Assembly: GCF_032116555.1 (NCBI RefSeq)
Contig: NZ_CP134949.1
Span: 682,001-746,000, forward strand
Direction of reading: 5' to 3'
Origin: Halobaculum sp. XH14
GTDB lineage: Archaea > Halobacteriota > Halobacteria > Halobacteriales > Haloferacaceae
DNA: 64,000 nt
Each line of letters begins with the position of its first letter. The first letter of the stretch is position 1. Made by a program: the position numbers and the translations under genes. The notes beneath the pieces were generated by a model. The model made no database searches. It had not been told where the DNA came from and saw only the letters and a list, made by a program, of their open reading frames with translations. Shown in pieces: positions 58,101 through 64,000 of this stretch.

Positions 58101-59711
58101 TTTCCAGAGGTGAAGGGGGTGGAGCGGTGACAGGACGAGTTCACGGTCGTCTTCGTATTCGAAGATGATCGTGTCGAAGAGGAGGAAGTCGGAGAGGAGT
58201 TTCGAGGATCCTTCGGAGCTTACGTTCTGGATTTCACGGTACTGCTTGTCCAGTTTGTCCTGGACTTCTCGGTATGCCTCGATGTACTCTTCTGCAGACT
58301 CAAGCAGGTCTTCGTCACCGAGTAGCCGGATCAGCGGTGCTGACAGGAGGCCGGGTAGTGCGTCGACGAGTTCGGTCCGTGCTTCTACGTACCGGTTGAT
58401 TGAGTCGACGAGGTCCTCGAATTTCCCGGTGTTTTCAGCTACCTTTCGGAGTTTTTCGAAGGCGCTGTCCTCTTCACGCGGGTTGAACTGTTCTGTTTCG
58501 AGGGCTTGGAAGTTCTTGATGGCGTCTTGCTTGTCTTCGGGGTTGTGGATGATTCCGCCGAAGGATTCCTCTGTGACGAAGTGGTCGACGAAGTAGTACA
58601 GGTCGTCGTTGACGTCGAAGGCGAGCTGTTCGTCGCCTGTGAACTCGATGTCGATCCTGTTCTCTTCGTCTTCTATGGCTTCCCGGTATTTCTCGTCGAA
58701 CTCGCTGGAAACTCGTTCCAGTTCTTCGTCCTCTCCGTCGAACACGGCTTCGACTCCGGCGGATTCACTGTCTCGACGGGTGCTGGTTGTGGATCGGCGG
58801 GAAGAGGAGGAGCCGGATGTAGAGAAGATCTCGTCGACCTCGTTGTAGGTGAGGTCGGCCAGGATATCGGAGTCTCCAGTCCGTTCGAATCTTCGGAGTT
58901 TGGCGACGGCTTCTTCTCGTTCTTCCCTGTTTGCGTCGTCGACCTTGGTGACGCTGTTTGTCAGGCGTCGTCGGTCCGTGTTCGACATGTGGGAGACCCG
59001 GAGTACGAGGTCGAGGTTGTCGGAGAGCCGGTCAGGGATTTGGTCTGGGTTGTTCAGCCCGGGGTCGTTGAAGAGTCGAAGCCGATGGAGTTCGGTTCCA
59101 AGGGCGTCGAGGGATGCCTGTTCGTTGTCCTGTAGGGTGGCGTTTGCGTAGTCTGCTATGGCAGGGATTTCGAACCTGTCGTAGAGGCTGGATCCGAGGG
59201 TTTCCCAGATTGCTTGGGCTGGGGGACTGTCGGTGAACTGGTCGTGTGCCTGCATCCGGTCAGTGATTTCCCGGGTGATCTCTGCCAGCGGCAGATCAAC
59301 CATGCCCTCGAAGTCTTTCATCGAGTTCAGCCGGGCGTGGTCGCCACGGACCAGGATTACCAGCTTCTCGGGTTCTATCCTCCCGTCCCAATCGAAATCG
59401 GTCTGCGTGCCGTTACGCCAGTTGACAGCGACACTGACCTTGTCGGTTATTCGGACTGAGGAACCGTCGGCTTGGGACTGAAGGGAGTTAACATCGGCTT
59501 CATCAATGCTCACCATTGCCAGGCCGACATCGTACCTGGTGCTACTGCAGAGTGTTTCGACGAATGCCTCGGCGTCGAACCGGGGCGGAGACTCGATGAT
59601 GACACCGATGTTCTCCTCGGTCAATTGGTCGACCGTCTCGCTGCCGATCGCTTCTCCGATTAGCTCCTCGTTGGTTTGATACGAGCCGTTCTGGGATTGG
59701 GATTCACTCAT
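55104..59711 (-). CDS. Large FtsK/HerA-like motor protein with embedded nuclease-like motif (DptH/PbeD-like)
   Basis: 1535 residues. The C-terminal third is an FtsK/HerA motor: Walker A LVGGATGGGKTVFLYS, Walker B PIVVIIDEYSDLLQQ, then GVHLVISTQRPSHEAIDTDL. Around residue 955, SRADILTVQF ... LDIIEIKTLE has the D...ExK spacing of PD-(D/E)XK nucleases. An acidic linker (about 1120-1165) separates the halves. Layout and operon match the large effector of Dnd-linked Dpt/Pbe systems. The ATG overlaps the upstream stop and follows GAGGTGG. Confidence 0.8.
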   Translation of the reverse strand: MSESQSQNGSYQTNEELIGEAIGSETVDQLTEENIGVIIESPPRFDAEAFVETLCSSTRYDVGLAMVSIDEADVNSLQSQADGSSVRITDKVSVAVNWRNGTQTDFDWDGRIEPEKLVILVRGDHARLNSMKDFEGMVDLPLAEITREITDRMQAHDQFTDSPPAQAIWETLGSSLYDRFEIPAIADYANATLQDNEQASLDALGTELHRLRLFNDPGLNNPDQIPDRLSDNLDLVLRVSHMSNTDRRRLTNSVTKVDDANREEREEAVAKLRRFERTGDSDILADLTYNEVDEIFSTSGSSSSRRSTTSTRRDSESAGVEAVFDGEDEELERVSSEFDEKYREAIEDEENRIDIEFTGDEQLAFDVNDDLYYFVDHFVTEESFGGIIHNPEDKQDAIKNFQALETEQFNPREEDSAFEKLRKVAENTGKFEDLVDSINRYVEARTELVDALPGLLSAPLIRLLGDEDLLESAEEYIEAYREVQDKLDKQYREIQNVSSEGSSKLLSDFLLFDTIIFEYEDDRELVLSPLHPLHLWKYSELARGVNDEHESLTEEERNFLIDSVEEQPHVLRSIHVGGNYRLGEETYLVQSAELDRLPVYTRIDNAAEGTNSKFYDYVLNKFVSAYPPSQRQLRISVIDPLDPIDLLEDIVDLADKEKIQGATVEFVFIEDEEKPVLNGTVSPQTSEDIINLFGPDNDSGNFEIVTTEHTSYDSYAEDLTGDPKHFILLNDQSNFSIQTFERDADTNIHPLYVPKEFDYDLLEDKINISPSKEGVLFSEYQDLINQLYNQRQAIHNAEINELNVDKETIDKLLDSGIWVSISSPPMNGNPFWKENLISRERRGDRDFATYSEDIDYFRRVLRRIINEYRLAPDDTDLEEIAERIADLQQSGLLRLITRETLGSGKSRNTKGLLGSIIAVQWLQQTLADPKLIFSIDNPRTREWLNLGDSESRADILTVQFDDDGGLILDIIEIKTLEETSSAYTISRDEDTPVIKGSAVDQVFETTDTIRGLFTGDSNITTSPRKEALREQLYYELTSAEAMEGKQEWADRINDVFKGDAQIEINPRIISVEVTDEGTSDERIDGVTPNAQSIRLDRLPRQSIKRLIVSGIEDREEKQQDQDTEEPDVEEDVEEEIEEETEPDESEDEVGEDEETDEEDEEETEVEAKPTKRFGDPEEYSELVETLKRVLNDFKINIRDIDPDDIEVGPNVVRFKIRLAAGEKQSPLEQRTEDIAREMAFEKEPIVQRLPGTEYVALDVPRENNVAVPLRDYRDQYLPSNEIDTASLPYLAGVTPDGEVYRSDLSEAPHMLVGGATGGGKTVFLYSLIFNFIEQKGEDNVEFALVDPKETDFIFFDALPNLANGEVITDSEDAADLFEWLVDEEIPRRKQLLRESVCRDIGEYNEQNPDDQMKPIVVIIDEYSDLLQQLGEDADDTEDNVRRIAQIARAQGVHLVISTQRPSHEAIDTDLRANLDTRVAFRLPKQSDSRILIDEGGAEELGGDGDMLLKEADRTTRLQGLYVDSDDIRELINQYR

Positions 59712-61210
59712 TGTTCCACCTCGGGGACAGAGACAATCGTGACGCCGTCCGCGTATTCCTCAGCGTATCCGAGGCTGGACACGGCTTCTTTGAAGCCCTC
59801 GTAGTTTTGGTTGTTCAGGGGGTCGCTTTCTGAAGCACTGGCACCGAGCCTGATGTCCCATTCGGCCAGGTGGCTTCGGTCTTCTTCGGTGCCGCCAACG
59901 ATGATTCCGTACCGCTGACGGAGTTCCTCGGACAGTTCCTGGAGAGACATCCGTTTTCCAGGTTCAATGACCGAGAGGATGATAGGTTCAAGCATCTCGG
60001 GATCGGGCTGATAGCGGCGCTTGTTTGCCCGGTTTCCACGTGGCTTGAGAAGCCCTGCACGCCAGGCGTACGCTTGCGCAGTGGCCTGCGGGGTGTAGGT
60101 GTCGAACCGGTTCGAGAAGTCGTGGATAACGTTACTGACCGCGTCCACTAACCTGTTGAACGTGGTGTCCTCCTCGGGGTCGCGGGATGCCCGGAATACC
60201 TGCTCAAACTTTTCGTAGTCCTCGTCGATTTTATCATCCTTCTTCCGGTTGAGATCCAGGAAGTTTTGGTTCTCGATTTCGCGCAGGACGTCGTCTTCGC
60301 TGTAGTCTTTGTAGCCGTCTCGGTCGAGGACCTTTTTGACGCCGAGCCGGGTAGCTAACTGGACTTCTGACCCGACGACGCGGAAGGATTCGAGGCTGGC
60401 GTCGGCAACCGGGTTGTTCCTGTTTCCGGTGTAGTTGAAGACGAGTGGGACAGGCTCATCTTTGCCTTCGTCTTCCCGGATCTCGTTGTGCCGGTTGGCC
60501 ATGTAGACGTACATCAGGAATCCGCCGAACTTGACGACTCGGCGGAGATCTCGGGCATAGTTCAGGTCGTAGTCGCCGTTGGAATCCTTGAGGTGTTTCG
60601 ACAGGGTTTCGAATCCGTCTACGAACTCTTCCGCGATTTGGCCGTCGTCGAATGCGTCACCGAGGACAGGTTCATCCCAAGGTGAGACGGTGACGGTGTC
60701 CGTCTCTCCGTCCTTTGCGAGGGGGCGGAAGAGTAGGGAGATGGCGTCGTGGTGATCGCGGAGCTGGTCCGTGAGTTTCTGCTCGATGTCGCTGTTAGAC
60801 TCCTGCATCACCGTGTAGATGAATCGAGATGGAGAGACACCGATGGTCCTGTATGCGATGAACCAGTCGCTCATCGAGGTCATGGCGGACCAATGCGGTG
60901 TGCTGGTGTACAGGGCGTTGTCGTTGTCCAGGACCTTCCGCATCCGGCGACGGAGATTGTCCAGTTGCTCGTCGCTCAGGTCACGCGATGATTCGAACAG
61001 GTCGTGGTATTTCTCGTCGAGTTCGCTGGAAGGAGAGCTTCCAGGTTTGTCGACGAACGTGATGAGGTCTTCCGACTGGTGGGTTGATCCTAAGACGTTG
61101 CTGAAGATTACCTGGGCCAGGTGAACCGGCTTTGTGGAGGTGGATGTGGCTTTGAAGCCGAAGGCGGCTATCGATGCGTCACCGTTCACGTCGTTGAGTC
61201 TCATTGGCAT
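59708..61210 (-). CDS. Defence-operon protein, third gene (PbeC/DptG-like position)
   Basis: 500 residues. MPMRLNDVNGDASIAAFGFK, LYTSTPHWSAMTSMSDWFIA and RRVVKFGGFLMYVYMANRHN are recognisable blocks of proteins found beside DptF- and DptH-like genes; I cannot give a fold. The C-terminal part (SLQELSEELRQRYGIIVGGT) looks winged-helix-like. The ATG is 6 nt after GGAGGTGA. It overlaps the motor gene by four bases, so the proteins are made together. Confidence 0.65.
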   Translation of the reverse strand: MPMRLNDVNGDASIAAFGFKATSTSTKPVHLAQVIFSNVLGSTHQSEDLITFVDKPGSSPSSELDEKYHDLFESSRDLSDEQLDNLRRRMRKVLDNDNALYTSTPHWSAMTSMSDWFIAYRTIGVSPSRFIYTVMQESNSDIEQKLTDQLRDHHDAISLLFRPLAKDGETDTVTVSPWDEPVLGDAFDDGQIAEEFVDGFETLSKHLKDSNGDYDLNYARDLRRVVKFGGFLMYVYMANRHNEIREDEGKDEPVPLVFNYTGNRNNPVADASLESFRVVGSEVQLATRLGVKKVLDRDGYKDYSEDDVLREIENQNFLDLNRKKDDKIDEDYEKFEQVFRASRDPEEDTTFNRLVDAVSNVIHDFSNRFDTYTPQATAQAYAWRAGLLKPRGNRANKRRYQPDPEMLEPIILSVIEPGKRMSLQELSEELRQRYGIIVGGTEEDRSHLAEWDIRLGASASESDPLNNQNYEGFKEAVSSLGYAEEYADGVTIVSVPEVEQ

Positions 61211-61216
61211 CGGTGG

Positions 61217-62770
61217 TCACCTCCGCTCCATCTGGTACCGGTCATCGTTGACTGTCAAGATCTCGAGGTCGCCGGTTTCAGCATCCATGATGTGAACGGT
61301 GCCGTAGTCCTCGTCGTGGCTTTCTCTGTACTCGATTTCCTCCATGAACTCCAGGAGTTGCTGTTCTTCCTCCCTGCCACGGAGGACGTAGGGAATGTTT
61401 CCTTCGAGTGCGCCCAGTGTTTCGGAGAGATCTGGGTCGATCCGGAGTCTGACCGTGGAGTTCCGGCCTTCGTATTCCAGGACGTGGTGGTCGTGGTTGT
61501 AGTCCATCGCTTCCCTGATTTCAGGGTGTAGCTCCGGGACCCGCCGGTTGAGTTCCCGTTTGGGGATCTCGGTGCGGGAGATGAGTGAGAGGGAGCTCTT
61601 CGACCGGTAGTTGTGGGAGAGCCAGACGCGGAGATCTGAGCCTTTCGAGGAGTCTGGCATGAAGTAGCCGTTGATCATCTCTATGACGTCCTCTTTCACG
61701 CTTTCATCTGGGCGTTCCCGGTTGCGTTGCTCGTGGAAGGAGTAGTTGGTTTCGTGGTAGAGATCGCGTGCGTCGAACTTCTCGATATGGGTGTCTTCGA
61801 AGTAGAACTGGCGTTTCTTCTGGATGAAGTGCTGGTCGACTTCATCTGCGGCGTCGTCGGTGTCTCCTTGTGGGATCTCTTCTTCTGCGTCGGCCCACAG
61901 CTTGCTGTCGATGAATGGGTGAGTTAGGTCGCGGGGATGGAAGTTCTCGTTGAGTAGTGTGAAGATTTTCCCGCTGCCGCTGAACGCCAGGTTGTAGTAC
62001 TTCAGTTCTTCGTTGAAGTCGGTGACGCTCCGGTCTTTTGCGCCTGTGATGCAGTACGCGAGGAAGTTGAGTAGGTCTCGGACGGTTACGTGGGCATCGA
62101 GCTTGCCGACGGACTGTAGGAGACGGACGATGTTGTCCCTGACCCGGTCGTTTCGGATCTTGTCCATGTTGTAGGAGATGTGTCCGTCAATGTCGTCGCC
62201 GTTGGGCTCTTTCAGGAACTTGGATGAGGTCAGGTTCTCGATAGCCTGGACGATGACTTTCCGGGTGAGGATGTTCCGGTTGTTGAGGTCAATGACGGTG
62301 ATGGAGTCAAAGTCTGCTTCGTCTGCTTGGCTATCGTCGTAGATAATCTGGTTCTGGAACTGGTCCCTGACTTCTTCGAGGAAGTCGTACTGGTCCGAGT
62401 GCCGGGTCGTCATCTCGTACAAGGGACCGTCGTTGATAGCGAGCACTCCGGGCCGGCCCGCGTCAAGCGCGTCTTGCCACTTGTCGAGAAGGATGGTGTA
62501 GTCGTCGTATTCAGAGGCGTCGGAGAGGTAGAAGTAGTCTGGTTCGGGATAGTCCGGTTCCATCTGAAGGATGTACTGGGTTTTCCCGTCCCCTGGGTTT
62601 CCGGTGAGTACGACCTGCTTGCCGTCGTCCAGGGCGTCTTCCAGGTATCCGTCGAGGCGTGTGGTGATGTGTATCTCGCGGCGTTGTTCTTCAGTCAGCT
62701 TCTCTGCGAATCCTCCCTGAGCGAGTTGGGAGAGGAATCGCAGATCAAGTGTCGATGCTTCGATACCCAT
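61217..62770 (-). CDS. DptF-like P-loop ATPase of the defence operon
   Basis: 517 residues. Walker A is VVLTGNPGDGKTQYIL (about residues 53-68), a likely Walker B is GVLAINDGPL, and LLNFLAYCITGAKDRS resembles the sensor/linker region of DptF-type ATPases. DptF is one of the restriction proteins acting with phosphorothioate modification. It lies between the DUF4338 gene and the third gene on one strand, with gaps under 40 bases. Confidence 0.78.
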   Translation of the reverse strand: MGIEASTLDLRFLSQLAQGGFAEKLTEEQRREIHITTRLDGYLEDALDDGKQVVLTGNPGDGKTQYILQMEPDYPEPDYFYLSDASEYDDYTILLDKWQDALDAGRPGVLAINDGPLYEMTTRHSDQYDFLEEVRDQFQNQIIYDDSQADEADFDSITVIDLNNRNILTRKVIVQAIENLTSSKFLKEPNGDDIDGHISYNMDKIRNDRVRDNIVRLLQSVGKLDAHVTVRDLLNFLAYCITGAKDRSVTDFNEELKYYNLAFSGSGKIFTLLNENFHPRDLTHPFIDSKLWADAEEEIPQGDTDDAADEVDQHFIQKKRQFYFEDTHIEKFDARDLYHETNYSFHEQRNRERPDESVKEDVIEMINGYFMPDSSKGSDLRVWLSHNYRSKSSLSLISRTEIPKRELNRRVPELHPEIREAMDYNHDHHVLEYEGRNSTVRLRIDPDLSETLGALEGNIPYVLRGREEEQQLLEFMEEIEYRESHDEDYGTVHIMDAETGDLEILTVNDDRYQMERR

Positions 62771-62808
62771 ATTTATCTTGGATGTGGTGACCGAGTATTT
62801 CCGACCTG

Positions 62809-64000
62809 TTAACTGTTGCTTATAATGAACTCCCCAAGGCTGGTCTGACGCTTGTCGAAGTCGATTTCACTGCTTAACTTGAAGTCCTGTTTGTCAAATT
62901 CATGGATGTTTTCGAGGATGTCTGTTTTCTGGGCTCGCATACTGGCCCACCGGTCGATCCAGTGCTGGTAGATTGATTGCTGCTCCTGTTCCGGATCTTC
63001 GAACGGCCAGTAGTACTCGGGGTCGTCGTCTATTCCCAATAGGTAGTCCTGGGCGTTTTCGGCGAGATCGATGCCGTAGACGATACGCCGTGATTCGTGC
63101 TTGAGCAGGTCGGTTTCCAGTCCGCAGTTCTTCAATCCTCGCCGGATCTTGCGGATGCGGGGGGAGACGCCTTCTCCAAATCTACCTCGGACGACTTTCC
63201 GACCTTCCTCAAATTGGGTGACTTGACTTAGTCGCTTCCTGGTCTTCGGCCCAAATTGGATTGAGCCGTATCCCTCAGTGTATCCGATCTGGTCGTACTC
63301 GATCCGGCCTCTCTCGGTCGGGACTCTCACCCGGTCATACTGGGCGCTTCCAATCTCGAATAGTCCGGTTGTGTCGAGGAAGACCAGCTCATTCGGCTTC
63401 GTCAACGCTTCTCCTTTCATCGAGCTGGCGATCTCGCTCTGGTTATCGCCGTATTTGTCCTGGTACATGTTGATGACCTTTGGACCGGTCAAGGCCATCG
63501 CCACGAGTTTGCCACCCAGGATACGATTGTAGGGCGGGATAGCACCGCAGACCATGATGTTCATCATACCGGCCCCGACGCGCTCCTTCTTGAGCTCTTT
63601 CAGAGCGGTTTTGATAGCCCGGCGTCCGGACTCGTTGTTCAATCCGGTGTGGATGAACTCCTCGTCGTCCTGGTCGCTGTGTTCTTGGAAGTACTTCCTG
63701 TCTCGCAGGAGTTTCTGAAGTGCGCGTGCCCGCTTCTTCCTGAACAGGGCTGTCTCGCTGCGGTCCTCCCAGGAGTCCATCTTCTCCGGGTTTTCGTCTT
63801 CCCCGTCTTCGATGGTCTGCTCGGCTTGCTGCTCGATTTCTTCCAGGATTTCGATAACCTGTTCATCAGGGTTAACGAAGCTTTCGTCGGACAGTTCCGG
63901 ATGCTCCTCGACGAAGTCGTCGTACCGGATGTTGGCGATCGCGTTCCTGATGGAGTCCACTAGAGCTTCACGTATATCGGAGCAGAACTGGCTGACCCGT
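62809..64000 (-). CDS. DUF4338 (DruA-like) protein, N-terminus possibly beyond the window
   Basis: At least 383 residues. MVCGAIPPYNRILGGKLVAM, LVFLDTTGLFEIGSAQYDRV and YTEGYGSIQFGPKTRKRL are the DUF4338 signature (also in Druantia DruA). A GTG at 63960 gives a possible start, but the frame stays open to the right edge and reads SQFCSDIREALVDSIRNAIA, a continuous helix, so the true start may lie past 64000. It is the first visible gene of the leftward defence operon. Confidence 0.8.
   Translation of the reverse strand, partial: RVSQFCSDIREALVDSIRNAIANIRYDDFVEEHPELSDESFVNPDEQVIEILEEIEQQAEQTIEDGEDENPEKMDSWEDRSETALFRKKRARALQKLLRDRKYFQEHSDQDDEEFIHTGLNNESGRRAIKTALKELKKERVGAGMMNIMVCGAIPPYNRILGGKLVAMALTGPKVINMYQDKYGDNQSEIASSMKGEALTKPNELVFLDTTGLFEIGSAQYDRVRVPTERGRIEYDQIGYTEGYGSIQFGPKTRKRLSQVTQFEEGRKVVRGRFGEGVSPRIRKIRRGLKNCGLETDLLKHESRRIVYGIDLAENAQDYLLGIDDDPEYYWPFEDPEQEQQSIYQHWIDRWASMRAQKTDILENIHEFDKQDFKLSSEIDFDKRQTSLGEFIISNS

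Larger units (their letters stand above)
5186..64000. mobile_element. Large integrated genetic element (left end approximate, right end outside window)
   Basis: Everything from about 5.2 kb has visibly lower GC content than the chromosomal flank and a typical accessory gene set: integrase near the left end, orc1/cdc6 with its own origin, several HerA-type ATPases, many very small coupled genes and several defence-like modules. No capsid, portal, terminase or tail gene is recognisable, so an integrated plasmid or integrative element is as likely as a provirus. Confidence 0.75.

Noticed and set aside
5186-64000. Typical head-tail provirus
   Set aside because: I looked for terminase, portal, major capsid and tail genes and saw none, so I do not call it a tailed provirus.
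1-64000. tRNA, rRNA genes and CRISPR arrays
   Set aside because: No cloverleaf-like or ribosomal sequence and no regularly spaced repeats were noticed on either strand; a dedicated tRNA search could still find a degenerate fragment at the junction.

Overview
The window is haloarchaeal (class Halobacteria). The first ~4.8 kb is very GC-rich with archaeal housekeeping genes: translation initiation factor aIF2-beta with a TRAM tail, a YchF-type GTPase, a GyrI-like protein and a methyltransferase. Proteins throughout are strongly acidic. Near 5.1-5.2 kb the base composition drops sharply, and from there to the right edge the window is one large mobile element whose right end lies outside. The genus cannot be told from what is visible.

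The left end of the element (5.2-8.4 kb) holds a Tat lipoprotein, a ribbon-helix-helix-like protein and a tyrosine integrase. At 8.4-19 kb are a possible PD-(D/E)XK nuclease, a thymidylate-synthase-like protein, a phosphoesterase and a leftward operon of about a dozen small genes led by a winged-helix regulator. At 19-26 kb are a Tat-secreted protein, a DUF4238 protein, an ApeA-like HEPN protein and a second regulator. At 26-31 kb are a dual-specificity phosphatase, a VirB4/HerA-like ATPase and a three-gene leftward operon ending in a DUF932-like protein. At 30-36.4 kb a membrane surface protein sits beside a compact operon of transglutaminase-like, Gly-rich, multi-zinc, Cys-cluster and HerA-like ATPase genes. 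An amidoligase plus class II glutamine amidotransferase pair follows (37.8-39.4 kb), then a rightward run of small coupled genes, then a replication origin with inverted ORB-like repeats beside orc1/cdc6 (42.9-44.5 kb).

The right third is rich in candidate defence genes: a PIN-domain pair (46.6-48.2 kb), a short Argonaute with a nuclease-APAZ partner resembling SPARDA (48.3-51.2 kb), and a large leftward operon (55.1-64 kb) of a DUF4338 protein, a DptF-like ATPase, an unknown protein and a 1535-residue FtsK/HerA-like motor. That operon resembles the Dpt/Pbe effector half of phosphorothioate (Dnd) systems; the modification genes would lie beyond 64 kb.

The most unusual property is how translation starts. 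Most operon genes carry a GGTGA Shine-Dalgarno core 5-9 nt before the start, often overlapping the previous stop. At that fixed spacing at least seven genes have AUU, AUC or AUA instead of AUG/GUG/UUG, and a few others seem to use CUG. Ordinary start rules miss these genes or cut off their N-termini (amidoligase by 82 codons, DUF932-like protein by 105), and one 108-residue gene has no AUG, GUG or UUG codon anywhere. Coordinates for these genes use the non-canonical start and say so.
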